Of a stretch of 64,000 bases of DNA, positions 19,684-27,503 are shown piece after piece; positions within the stretch are counted from its first letter, which is position 1, and each line of letters begins with the position of its first letter. The stretch is from assembly GCF_004770745.1 (NCBI RefSeq), contig NZ_RQGD01000046.1, positions 1-64,000 of the forward strand, given 5' to 3'. The stretch is from Leptospira ognonensis. Its GTDB lineage: Bacteria; Spirochaetota; Leptospiria; Leptospirales; Leptospiraceae. A model generated the notes under the pieces. It did no database searches, was not told the DNA's origin, and was given only the letters and a program-made list of their open reading frames with translations. A program made the translations under genes and the position numbers.

Positions 19684-20055
19684 TTACGTCCAGTTAGTAA
19701 TAGCCAATGCTCTAGTAGAAAATATTTTTATTTGTTTGGGAAGATCCATCAGCTTGATCACATTTTCTAAAAAGTGATTCAGTCCACCGATTGCAATTTT
19801 ACCATTTTTTTGTTCTACTGTTCGGATCATACTTAGTATGGTGGCGACCCCAATGCTGTTAATATACTGTAGCTCAGTTAAATCGATAATAATATTGTTT
19901 ATACTATCAATAATGATTTCTGAAATTTTTGCATTTATCTCGTAGGCATTTGTATTTGAAATTTGACCATGAAAGGAGAGGATCAGTATTTCATCTTGAG
20001 AAACCCTAACATTCTCAAGTTTTATGGTAAGCGAAGAAAATTCTAGAATTCCCAT
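19684..20055 (-). CDS. STAS-domain anti-sigma factor antagonist
   Basis: A 123-residue single STAS domain, the SpoIIAA/RsbV type that binds a serine-kinase anti-sigma factor when unphosphorylated. The phosphorylatable Ser is Ser67 in YINSIGVATIL; Asn replaces the usual Asp before it. It lies 10 bp after the homoserine dehydrogenase gene on the same strand, so it is probably co-transcribed with it. It converges on hflX with a 3 bp gap. The partner kinase is not adjacent; the HATPase protein at 47235-48170 is the only candidate in the window. Confidence 0.8.
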   Translation of the reverse strand: MGILEFSSLTIKLENVRVSQDEILILSFHGQISNTNAYEINAKISEIIIDSINNIIIDLTELQYINSIGVATILSMIRTVEQKNGKIAIGGLNHFLENVIKLMDLPKQIKIFSTRALAITNWT

Positions 20056-20065
20056 TAATTTCTAA

Positions 20066-21346
20066 TCATAAGTTCTCTAGAAGACGTATGGCTACCGTTT
20101 TTTCTTTAATAAAGCTGGCCTTGTCAATTTCTGATAGCGATTGAGCAAAATTTCCCTCATTTGATTCATGAGTAACAACGATTACATTTACAGGCTCCTT
20201 TTCGGATTCTTTTTGCTGTACCGAAGCGATAGATATATCATTTTTCCCAAGGATCCTTGCGATTTCGGAGAGGACACCCGGTTTATCGAGTGTACTAAAT
20301 CTCAAATAATTACGAACCTTGTTTTCTTGCTCACGAGACTTCTTGGAGATCGGATACGAATTATTTTCTAAAATTTTATCCTGTATTCTGATTCGAGAAC
20401 CATAATAGATTAGATCGGCGAGAACGGCACTTGCTGTGGGTAGGCCGCCAGCACCTTTCCCTGTTACCATACCAGCTCCAGCTTCGACCGTTTTATAAAA
20501 AACAGCATTGGATTCATTCATAACATTTGCTAAAGGATGATTTAAGGGAACCAAAGTTGGATGAACTTTTGTCAAGATTCCTCCATTCGTGATTTTTGAA
20601 ATTCCCAAGAGTTTAATGCGGTATCCCAAAGATTTGCTAGCTTGTATATCTATAGATTTTAATTTACTAATCCCTTCTACTTTCAGATTAGAGAATGGCA
20701 CTTTTGACCTATAGGCAAGTGAGGCTAAGAGTGAAATTTTATGAGCCGCATCGATGCCTTCTACGTCGAAGGTAGGATCGGACTCAGCAAAGCCTAGATC
20801 TTGTGCCACTTTTAGTGCTGTTCCATAATCCCAATCTTCCTCTTCCATCTTTGTTAAGATAAAGTTTGTCGTGCCATTGAGAATGCCACAAATGACTTCG
20901 AATTCGCATGAGGAAAGGCCATCACGTAAAGTTCGGATAATGGGTATCGATCCCGCTACGGCTGCTTCATAACCGATTTCGACGCCATTTTCAAAGGCCA
21001 ATTGAAACAACTCATCTCCTTTCTCGGAAAGAAGTGCTTTGTTTGCAGTAACTACTGCCTTCTTATTTTTAAGTGCAGAATGAACGACTTCGGAGGCAAT
21101 TTCCGTACCACCAACCAATTCTACGACGATGTCCACATCCTCGCGCGAAGCTATGGATTTTGCGTCCGTCGAAATGGGAATCTGAGTCAAATGTTGAATT
21201 TTCGATGGTGTTCTTGTGGCAATCGCCACTACCTGAAGATCCAGCTGGTTGCGAGTTTGGATCGTTTGTCTATTTTTTTCTAAAAGTTGGAGGAGATTTG
21301 AACCTACAACACCAGCTCCGACCAGGCCGATTCGAATTTGTTTCAT
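20066..21346 (-). CDS. hom: Homoserine dehydrogenase
   Basis: Reduces aspartate semialdehyde to homoserine on the way to threonine and methionine. The NAD(P) motif GLVGAGVVGSNLL is at 7-19, the catalytic core includes GILNGTTNFILTKM and the signature near AESDPTFDVEGIDAAHKI. The last 80 residues form an ACT domain (STLDKPGVLSEIARILG) for feedback control, giving 426 residues, the usual length of the ACT-containing class. The start ATG at 21346 faces the Lys-rich membrane protein across 143 bp. A STAS gene follows at 10 bp. Confidence 0.95.
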   Translation of the reverse strand: MKQIRIGLVGAGVVGSNLLQLLEKNRQTIQTRNQLDLQVVAIATRTPSKIQHLTQIPISTDAKSIASREDVDIVVELVGGTEIASEVVHSALKNKKAVVTANKALLSEKGDELFQLAFENGVEIGYEAAVAGSIPIIRTLRDGLSSCEFEVICGILNGTTNFILTKMEEEDWDYGTALKVAQDLGFAESDPTFDVEGIDAAHKISLLASLAYRSKVPFSNLKVEGISKLKSIDIQASKSLGYRIKLLGISKITNGGILTKVHPTLVPLNHPLANVMNESNAVFYKTVEAGAGMVTGKGAGGLPTASAVLADLIYYGSRIRIQDKILENNSYPISKKSREQENKVRNYLRFSTLDKPGVLSEIARILGKNDISIASVQQKESEKEPVNVIVVTHESNEGNFAQSLSEIDKASFIKEKTVAIRLLENL

Positions 21347-21433
21347 CTATTGCATGTTTTCGATTAGGAAAGCTTTGGACAGTTAAAAAAAATTCAAAAA
21401 AAATCAAAATTTAGAAGAACTTCTTAAGCTTTT

Positions 21434-21461
21434 TTGAATTCATTGAGATAACTATTATAAG
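21434..21461 (+). promoter_or_regulatory. Putative sigma-70 promoter of the Lys-rich membrane protein
   Basis: TTGAAT at 21434-21439 and TATAAG at 21456-21461 are spaced by 16 bp. An AAGGA ribosome site lies about 9 bases before the ATG at 21490. Motif match only. Confidence 0.35.
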
Positions 21462-21489
21462 CATTGTCTCGGCAATAAGGATATTCTAT

Positions 21490-22119
21490 ATGGCAACGAA
21501 AAAATCATCTTCTGCCGCTAAGAAAAAGGCTGCACCAAAAAAGCAAGCAGCTAAGAAGAAATCAACCTCGGTTAAAAGACCAACAGTTATAGAGGAATCA
21601 GCAGCGCTTTACGCAAACGAAGATTCTGCTCAAGCTTCTCTTCATTCAGCGGCATCGACAAGTTCAAATGAAAAAAATGAATCTGGAAATGGTATCTACC
21701 TTTTCCTAGTACTGGCTGGAGTTGCAGCTATTGGTTATCTCGGTTATGCGAAATACAATAGCAAAAAAGCAGAAGCACCAGTTGTGAAAGTAGAAGAAAA
21801 GGCGATTGTTCCGACTACGGCACCAGAAGAAGCAGCGAAAGCAGTGAGTGCAAAATTCGCGGTTGAAAAAATCGAATCTGGAAAAAAATGGGATGAGGCA
21901 GTTTCTTATTGTGAAAAGTTAGGCGCTAAATTACCAACGAAACAGGAATTGGCTGATTTCTCTAAGGACGCTCCGGAAGATTTAAAGACCAAAGAAATGT
22001 TTTGGGCTATGAACACGTCTGCTAAGAAGGCTAGCAATGGATTTGTAGTTAGTTTTAAAGATGGCAAGTCGATTGTGACTCCTAAATCTGAAAAACACAA
22101 AGTTCTTTGTAAAAACTAG
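21490..22119 (+). CDS. Histone H1-like Lys/Ala-rich tail fused to membrane segment and C-terminal domain
   Basis: A 209-residue protein. Residues 1-30 are Lys/Ala/Ser-rich with AAKKK repeats, like bacterial histone H1-like tails. A single membrane helix lies at about 68-86 (IYLFLVLAGVAAIGYLGYA). Residues 87-120 are a Glu/Lys/Pro-rich linker, and the last 95 residues resemble DUF1566 or lectin-like folds (AVSYCEKLGAKLPTKQEL, then FWAMN). With a basic N-terminus the expected topology is tail inside, domain outside. A DNA- or RNA-binding tail tethered to the membrane is plausible but unproven. The end overlaps the convergent ACT-domain gene by 4 bp. Confidence 0.65.
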   Translation: MATKKSSSAAKKKAAPKKQAAKKKSTSVKRPTVIEESAALYANEDSAQASLHSAASTSSNEKNESGNGIYLFLVLAGVAAIGYLGYAKYNSKKAEAPVVKVEEKAIVPTTAPEEAAKAVSAKFAVEKIESGKKWDEAVSYCEKLGAKLPTKQELADFSKDAPEDLKTKEMFWAMNTSAKKASNGFVVSFKDGKSIVTPKSEKHKVLCKN

Positions 22120-22727
22120 TTAGAAGCAGTTTTTATCGGAGCCAGAATTTGGTTTCGTATCTTCTCCGCTAACGGAGAGGATGCGAACATTTCGCCATCC
22201 GCTGTTCGAAGATAAAAGCTGTCTTTTGCTCTCCCCGTCTTTGGATCCGTCTCAATCGTGGCCGATACGATATCTATTTTATTTTCCATAAGAATCCTAG
22301 ATACGTAGTACAATAATCCTCGACCAGAACTTGATTCTAGATAGAGACAGGTTTCCCCCTTTTCCGATAAATCTGTAAAAATAAACTCCGGATTCTCTTT
22401 GAAGAAAGTTGCGACGGCAGGTTCCTGAATCTGTAATTTTGATAAGATTTCTTCAAATTTTGCATTTTTCGAGAATAATGAATCCATCATAACTCCGAGC
22501 TGGAAAGCCGCTTGGGTAAGGTTGTTTTCATCTGCCTGGAGAATGAAGGAGTCGACAGTGTATTCATTGCCATTTTCTCTCTTAGTGCCCAATTCTCCAG
22601 ATAAGATGTCTAGTTTTAAGGCATAAATAATAGTCGCTATGCGGTGAAATGTACCAAACTGGGTGGAATCAGTTTTTAGAGAAATCAGGATGTTGTTTTT
22701 TTCTCGTTTGTACTGAAATTCTAACAA
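22116..22727 (-). CDS. Tandem ACT-domain protein, GlnD C-terminus-like
   Basis: A 203-residue cytoplasmic protein with two ACT-like modules: about 10-95 (SLKTDSTQFGTFHRIATIIYALKLDILSGEL in part) and about 125-195 (LESSSGRGLLYYVSRILMENKIDIVSATI in part). This is the layout of the glutamine-sensing tail of the uridylyltransferase GlnD, without the transferase and HD domains. It probably senses an amino acid or acts as a regulatory subunit. It is a lone gene, convergent with the Lys-rich membrane protein. Confidence 0.65.
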   Translation of the reverse strand: MLEFQYKREKNNILISLKTDSTQFGTFHRIATIIYALKLDILSGELGTKRENGNEYTVDSFILQADENNLTQAAFQLGVMMDSLFSKNAKFEEILSKLQIQEPAVATFFKENPEFIFTDLSEKGETCLYLESSSGRGLLYYVSRILMENKIDIVSATIETDPKTGRAKDSFYLRTADGEMFASSPLAEKIRNQILAPIKTASN

Positions 22728-22822
22728 TGTTTTCGCTTTCCTTCGAACGCAAGTATACAGGGTAACAAAAAAAATTCAATCAAAAGGTTTTGGGAAATAG
22801 GTCGATAATCAAGAAAGAGATC

Positions 22823-24094
22823 ATGTCCCGATTACTTGTTATTATTATTTTTCTCCTATTTTTTGCTTCTCCCCATTCCCAAGAAGTTGATGAGAATGAG
22901 GAATCGTCCCCGTTTTCCACAACAAAGAAAAAAGTCCAAATTTGGAAGGGTGATGTCGTTGGTGTTTATAAGAATAGAGTTTGGATTAAGATTAGAGTTT
23001 ACCGGAACCAGAAAATTGCAAAGTACAACCTGGAAAAATTGAAGAGCCTTTTCCAAGAGAAAAAAGATTATCCAGTTTATCAGAAAGAAACCGATTTGCC
23101 TGTAGGATCTTTTCTCATGCGAGAAGCCATTCTGGAAGAAAAAAATCTACATCCCAAAGATAAGCATTTTGAGGTCGTTTTAATTGGCGATTATCTTCCC
23201 GCTAAAGAGTCGAGGATCTCTTCGATCACCACCGATACATATATCGCTAGTTATACGGAAGAAGATTTCTATGTCGAGCCCAATAATTACTTTAAGGGTC
23301 GTTATACATCACCAAGAAAGTCAGTCATTCATCCAAAGGACCGAAAAGAAATGATGCTCATTTCACGGGGATTGTTTATTTACGGCCAAGGAAATGACGC
23401 ATCGGAAGATAATTTTAATCCATACTTTAACGAGCCTACATTGGCTACTCTTAAGGAGATACCTTCATTTTATATGGATAAATATGAGGTTACGAATGCG
23501 GAGTATCAATATTTTTTACAACAAACGAACAGTGCGGCACCAGTACATTGGATCGGTGGAAAATTTCCAGAAGGGGAACAAAATCATCCCGTTGTAAATT
23601 TAACCTACCGCGAAGTGGAAAAATATGCGAGATGGGCAGGAAAAAGAATCCCATCAGAATTTGAATGGGAAAAGGCAGCAAGGGGCGGTGGTGTGATTCC
23701 ATACACAAACAGAGATGAAAGTATCGTGTATCAAATTACGACTCTTCGATATCCGTTTGGTGATGACTTTGATTCTCTTCTCTGCAATTCCCGAGAAAGT
23801 AAAAAAGGCAAAACGATTTCCGTCTATGAACTCTCACATGAAGGGGCAAGTCCATACGGTATCATCGGAATGTGTGGAAACGCACCTGAATGGACTTCGA
23901 GTTGGTATGAGCCCTATCCTGGGCATCATTTAAAGAGTTTTTCATTCGGGAAAATTTACAAAGTAGTGCGAGGTGGCTCCTTTTCCGAGAACGCAAAAAA
24001 CACTACCGGCCTTGCACGTTCTTATGGCGGAGTTCCCAATCTAGCGGAGGACAGACGAGCAGGGTTTCGTCTGGTAACAGATTACAGAGATTAG
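22823..24094 (+). CDS. Secreted formylglycine-generating-enzyme-fold (FGE-sulfatase) protein
   Basis: I start it at the ATG at 22823, which follows AGAAAGAGA and gives a signal peptide (MSRLLVIIIFLLFFASPHSQ). After about 150 residues without a recognised family comes an FGE-sulfatase domain: YMDKYEVTNAEYQYFL, HPVVNLTYREVEKYARWAGKR, GNAPEWTSSW and the closing VVRGGSF...RRAGFRLV. In true FGE two Cys residues follow the GGSF region; here that stretch (SENAKNTTGLARSYGG) has none, so it cannot be the copper oxidase. Such proteins usually have binding roles in the envelope. It converges on the MarR gene with a 4 bp overlap. Confidence 0.82.
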   Translation: MSRLLVIIIFLLFFASPHSQEVDENEESSPFSTTKKKVQIWKGDVVGVYKNRVWIKIRVYRNQKIAKYNLEKLKSLFQEKKDYPVYQKETDLPVGSFLMREAILEEKNLHPKDKHFEVVLIGDYLPAKESRISSITTDTYIASYTEEDFYVEPNNYFKGRYTSPRKSVIHPKDRKEMMLISRGLFIYGQGNDASEDNFNPYFNEPTLATLKEIPSFYMDKYEVTNAEYQYFLQQTNSAAPVHWIGGKFPEGEQNHPVVNLTYREVEKYARWAGKRIPSEFEWEKAARGGGVIPYTNRDESIVYQITTLRYPFGDDFDSLLCNSRESKKGKTISVYELSHEGASPYGIIGMCGNAPEWTSSWYEPYPGHHLKSFSFGKIYKVVRGGSFSENAKNTTGLARSYGGVPNLAEDRRAGFRLVTDYRD

Positions 24095-24546
24095 GCTTTT
24101 TCTTCTCTTTTCCCAAGCTTTTTACAGATCTTGCCTAAGACTTCCTGTTCATCAGATGTCAAAACGGAAAACTCATTGGTGATTCGTTTTACATGATCGG
24201 GAAAAATCGATTCGATTAATTTTTTCCCACCATCTGTAAGATAAATTGTGATGAATCTTCGATCCTCGTTGTCTCGGACTCTTTCCACAAGTTCTCTCTT
24301 TTCTAAATTATCTATGACGAGAGTTATATTTCCGGTACTTTTTAGTATTTTATCACCGAGACTTTTTTGGCAGAGCGGGCCCAAGTGATAGAGCGATTCC
24401 AGAACCCCAAATTGGCTTTCTGAAATATTCAATTTCGAGAATTCAGAGGTTACCCGTGAAGATAACGATTCGGTCGCTCTCTTCAGTTTGATAAAAGAAT
24501 CGAGTGCCTGAATCTCTTTTTTGCTGCCTTTAAATTTTGTTCCCAT
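24091..24546 (-). CDS. MarR-family transcriptional regulator
   Basis: A 151-residue winged-helix dimeric repressor. The recognition region is LGPLCQKSLGDKILKSTGNITLVIDNLEKRELVERV, followed by the wing motif DNEDRRFITIYLTDGGKKL, both typical of MarR. A near-perfect 18 bp palindrome abuts the start codon and overlaps the predicted -10 box, so it probably represses itself. The predicted transcription start is only a few bases before the ATG, so the mRNA may be leaderless. Ligand unknown; the divergent or upstream DUF4139 gene could be a second target. Confidence 0.85.
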   Translation of the reverse strand: MGTKFKGSKKEIQALDSFIKLKRATESLSSRVTSEFSKLNISESQFGVLESLYHLGPLCQKSLGDKILKSTGNITLVIDNLEKRELVERVRDNEDRRFITIYLTDGGKKLIESIFPDHVKRITNEFSVLTSDEQEVLGKICKKLGKREEKA

Positions 24547-24564
24547 TAGTTTAATATCAAACTA
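24547..24564 (-). promoter_or_regulatory. Probable MarR operator palindrome
   Basis: An 18 bp near-perfect palindrome, TAGTTTAATATCAAACTA on the plus strand, with one mismatched pair. It sits directly against the MarR start codon and covers the -10 region. TTTGATATCAAA-type sites are typical for MarR-family proteins. It is a strong candidate for autoregulation. Confidence 0.55.
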
Positions 24565-24587
24565 CCTTATCTTAAATTGTATGTCAA
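24559..24587 (-). promoter_or_regulatory. Promoter of the MarR gene
   Basis: Read on the minus strand, a consensus TTGACA (24587-24582) is followed after 17 bp by TAGTTT (24564-24559) as -10. Transcription would begin a few bases before the ATG at 24546, giving an almost leaderless mRNA without a Shine-Dalgarno. Confidence 0.45.
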
Positions 24588-24615
24588 CCAGAAGATGTTC
24601 AAATTTAGTGCAGAA

Positions 24616-26043
24616 TCACCAATACTTAGTTTCGACCGTATATTCAACAGAGACTGTTTCCCCAGCCTTTATCGGCACATCTGTATATGTTTTTGTCGAG
24701 GATTCTTTGATGAATTTATGTGTGGATTTAGTAATGTTCCAGTCCCCTCCTAAAGTCGCGTAAAACCGCACTTCGATATCTTCTTTTTTGCGGTTTCGAA
24801 TCTCTGCCGAGTAAGAAGTTTTGTTTCCGTTGGATATTTTAAATACTTCGAAAGATGTTCGCCTGCCATTAGCAACAACATCGAATGCCTCTCCTGTCTT
24901 TAATTTTATATCTTCATTTTCTGGTGTATGGTCTATGGTATCTTCGCCTAATAGCTGTTGCCTTCCTTTAGAGTCCGCCTTAAAAACGCGAACGGTCCCC
25001 GCTGGAAGTGGTCTACCGAGACTGTTTTTTTTGGTATTCTTAAAGATATATTTAACAGCCGCGTTATTAAACCTTTTCTCATTCCCCTCATACATTGGTA
25101 AGTTTTCAAAAACAAAATATTTCTTAATGGAGATACCTTCCGTTTGAAATAATTGTACCTGTTTGGTTTGGTTGTAACCGATGGTCGTGGGTTGATCAAG
25201 AGTATATAAATAATACTCGGATAAATTCTCCTGATCGAACTGGGGAGCAGCATAATCAGATGATTCCATTTCCATTGTGCGTTTATAAACTTTTGTTGTT
25301 GGTACTTGTTGAAATGGCTGTTTGTTCACCAATTGGATCTTTCCGGCTACCAGTTGAAGGGTAGCATTCGAAAATCTCGTACCTGAGGTATTGGTCAATG
25401 TAACCCATGAATTTAAGTCAGCAGAATCTTCCTCTTTGTCTAAGATCAAGATGTAGTCCGCTGACCAATTCATTCCGTTCGTTTGGTACGAGACCTCAAG
25501 GATTTGTTCTTTTTCTTCCTCGTTTTTAAGTTTCCAAACTAATGTTGGTTTAGCGAAAAGATTGTCTGGAAGGGTAGGTATAGTAACTCGACCGTCGTAT
25601 CCTAATGAAATTTGATCTCCAATTTTATAAACGGGATTTCCATTGTTTGATATAAGTGTTGCCTTTGTACCGATGGATTTGTCTTTTTCATCTCTATAGA
25701 TCGTAACTTCTTTCCCCACGTATTTCTCAAGAAGCCTATCGTGAGAGATCAAATCATATTCGTAATTTTGCTCATAAACGGTTAATTTTTTCGGATCCTC
25801 TCCCTTAACTCGAACTGTTTGAGGCAGTATTTCTGAGGCGACATCCTCGAAACGTAACATGCGAATGCCCTTAGGAAGTAGGATGGATCTTGTTTCCCTG
25901 ACTAGACCGATACCTGCATTATAAATGGTAACACTCACGGACTTTCTGTCACTTTCTGATGAAGAATTAAAACTTGAATCCGCGATGGATCCGACAGAGA
26001 GAAATGCGACAAGACTAAGGCAAACAAGCGTAAGATTCTTCAT
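24616..26043 (-). CDS. DUF4139 domain protein, secreted
   Basis: A 475-residue protein with a signal peptide (about residues 1-21). It has the mucoidy-inhibitor A-like arrangement: an N-terminal segment (VSVTIYNAGIGLVRETRSILLPKGIRML in part) and a long beta-rich DUF4139 domain containing LEVSYQTNGMNWSADYIL and WVTLTNTSGTRFSNATLQLVAG. Function of the family is unknown; it acts outside the inner membrane. The coiled-coil N-terminal domain of longer relatives is missing. It lies about 70 bp upstream of the MarR gene on the same strand and divergent from mtnP. Confidence 0.8.
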   Translation of the reverse strand: MKNLTLVCLSLVAFLSVGSIADSSFNSSSESDRKSVSVTIYNAGIGLVRETRSILLPKGIRMLRFEDVASEILPQTVRVKGEDPKKLTVYEQNYEYDLISHDRLLEKYVGKEVTIYRDEKDKSIGTKATLISNNGNPVYKIGDQISLGYDGRVTIPTLPDNLFAKPTLVWKLKNEEEKEQILEVSYQTNGMNWSADYILILDKEEDSADLNSWVTLTNTSGTRFSNATLQLVAGKIQLVNKQPFQQVPTTKVYKRTMEMESSDYAAPQFDQENLSEYYLYTLDQPTTIGYNQTKQVQLFQTEGISIKKYFVFENLPMYEGNEKRFNNAAVKYIFKNTKKNSLGRPLPAGTVRVFKADSKGRQQLLGEDTIDHTPENEDIKLKTGEAFDVVANGRRTSFEVFKISNGNKTSYSAEIRNRKKEDIEVRFYATLGGDWNITKSTHKFIKESSTKTYTDVPIKAGETVSVEYTVETKYW

Positions 26044-26143
26044 ATAAATATAAACAACTCCTAGGACAACGTCTATTTTCGTTTATAAAAAAACGAATGC
26101 AACAAAAAACAGATATGAAAAGTTGCATCTAGCGAGGTAAACG

Positions 26144-27007
26144 ATGACTGAACCTGTAAAAATTGGCGTTATTGGTGGAACAGGATTATATTCTTTGGAT
26201 GGCATGGAAATCAAAGGAGAAGTTTTTCCAGACACACCATGGGGAAAGCCATCAGATTCGATTACCATTGGAAAATTTAAGGGGAAAGGAATTGCATTTT
26301 TACCTCGCCATGGACGAGGACATTTTTTAAATCCGAGTGAAGTTCCCGCACAAGCAAACATCGCAGCCTTAAAAAGCCTTGGAGTGGAAGAAATCATTGC
26401 CTTCAGCTCTGTCGGAAGTCTACGGGAAGAAATACATCCACGCGATTTCGTAATCCCATCACAAATCATTGACCGCACAAAATCTAGACAGGCAACATAT
26501 TTTGAGAATGGTGTGGTCGCGCATGCCCCATTTGCGGATCCTTTCTCAAATGGTCTTGCTGAGAAAGTGGAGAAGGCCGCAGCCGCCATCGGATTAAAAA
26601 TTCACAAGAATAAGACATTGGTTTGTATGGAAGGTCCACTATTTTCCACACGCGCTGAATCTCATATGTATCGTTCCTTTGGCGCAGACATTATCAACAT
26701 GACGGTTCTTCCAGAAGCCAAGTTAGCAAGAGAAGCTGAAATCCTTTACCAAATGGTTTGTATGTCCACAGACTATGATTGTTGGAAAGAAGATGAAGCG
26801 CATGTTACTTTAGAGATGGTCTTAAGTAACCTAAGTAAAAATGCAGAGACAGCAAAACAGCTCTTATCCTCCCTCATTGATTTCCTCGGAATGTCAGATG
26901 ATACCTCTTTGAAAGGTAGCACACAATATTCGATCGTAACTGCACCCGAAAAGAGAAACAAACAGCAAGTTGAAAAATTGAAATATTTGTTTCCCACCTA
27001 TTTCTGA
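26144..27007 (+). CDS. mtnP: S-methyl-5'-thioadenosine phosphorylase
   Basis: Phosphorolyses methylthioadenosine to adenine and methylthioribose-1-phosphate in methionine salvage and polyamine by-product removal. GVIGGTGLYSLDGM opens the protein (phosphate-binding Gly/Thr), LPRHGRGHFLNPSEVPAQANI and FSSVGSLREEIHPRDFV follow, and NMTVLPEAKLAREAEI with STDYDCW marks MTA rather than purine-nucleoside specificity. GAGGTAAACG precedes the ATG. Length 287 is normal. No other salvage gene is nearby. Confidence 0.95.
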   Translation: MTEPVKIGVIGGTGLYSLDGMEIKGEVFPDTPWGKPSDSITIGKFKGKGIAFLPRHGRGHFLNPSEVPAQANIAALKSLGVEEIIAFSSVGSLREEIHPRDFVIPSQIIDRTKSRQATYFENGVVAHAPFADPFSNGLAEKVEKAAAAIGLKIHKNKTLVCMEGPLFSTRAESHMYRSFGADIINMTVLPEAKLAREAEILYQMVCMSTDYDCWKEDEAHVTLEMVLSNLSKNAETAKQLLSSLIDFLGMSDDTSLKGSTQYSIVTAPEKRNKQQVEKLKYLFPTYF

Positions 27008-27052
27008 TTCGTGGTGATCTAGAGACAGGATCGGGATAAGGCCAAAACATCT

Positions 27053-27085
27053 CATTCTTATCGAGAAATCAAATCGGTAAGAGTG
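27053..27085. terminator. Hairpin between convergent mtnP and STAS genes
   Basis: CATTCTTATCGA (27053-27064) pairs along 12 positions, two of them G-T wobbles, with TCGGTAAGAGTG (27074-27085) around a 9-base loop. The position between two convergent genes suits a bidirectional terminator, but no strong T-run follows on either side. Confidence 0.4.
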
Positions 27086-27112
27086 CTTCAGCCCGAAAAA
27101 GAAAATCGCCTT

Positions 27113-27502
27113 TTAGGACCGAGCGGCGTCTTCCACTGTCTCAAAAATCTGTAGTAAGCTCTTCAGTTTTGTGAGTTCGAGTACGTAACGAACTTTTTCA
27201 GATGGTGAGACTAAACGAATGTAACCAGCTTGTTTCATTAATTTTGAATGAGTTCCCAGAAAAACTCCGAGTCCGGAGGAATCAATATAAGAGACTTGTT
27301 CGAGATCTAGAAAAAAGTGCAGATAACCTTTCGAAATCAAAATTTCAAGATTTTCTCTGATTGCTTGTGAATTGTATAAGTTTACTTCACCTGAAAGATC
27401 AAAAAGAAGGGCCGTTACCGGAAGTGCCACGGGAGGATTTGGAATTACCTGCATTTGAAACTCCCCTGATTCTATGGAAAATGATTCCCAATTGTCCTCC
27501 AT
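27113..27502 (-). CDS. STAS-domain anti-sigma factor antagonist
   Basis: A 129-residue SpoIIAA/RsbV-type STAS domain with an intact phosphorylation motif, YIDSSGLGVFLG, Ser75 being the equivalent of SpoIIAA Ser58. It has about 25 extra N-terminal residues. It starts 1 bp after the galactokinase stop on the same strand, so it is almost certainly co-transcribed with galK. Its kinase partner is not adjacent. Confidence 0.85.
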   Translation of the reverse strand: MEDNWESFSIESGEFQMQVIPNPPVALPVTALLFDLSGEVNLYNSQAIRENLEILISKGYLHFFLDLEQVSYIDSSGLGVFLGTHSKLMKQAGYIRLVSPSEKVRYVLELTKLKSLLQIFETVEDAARS

Positions 27503-27503
27503 A

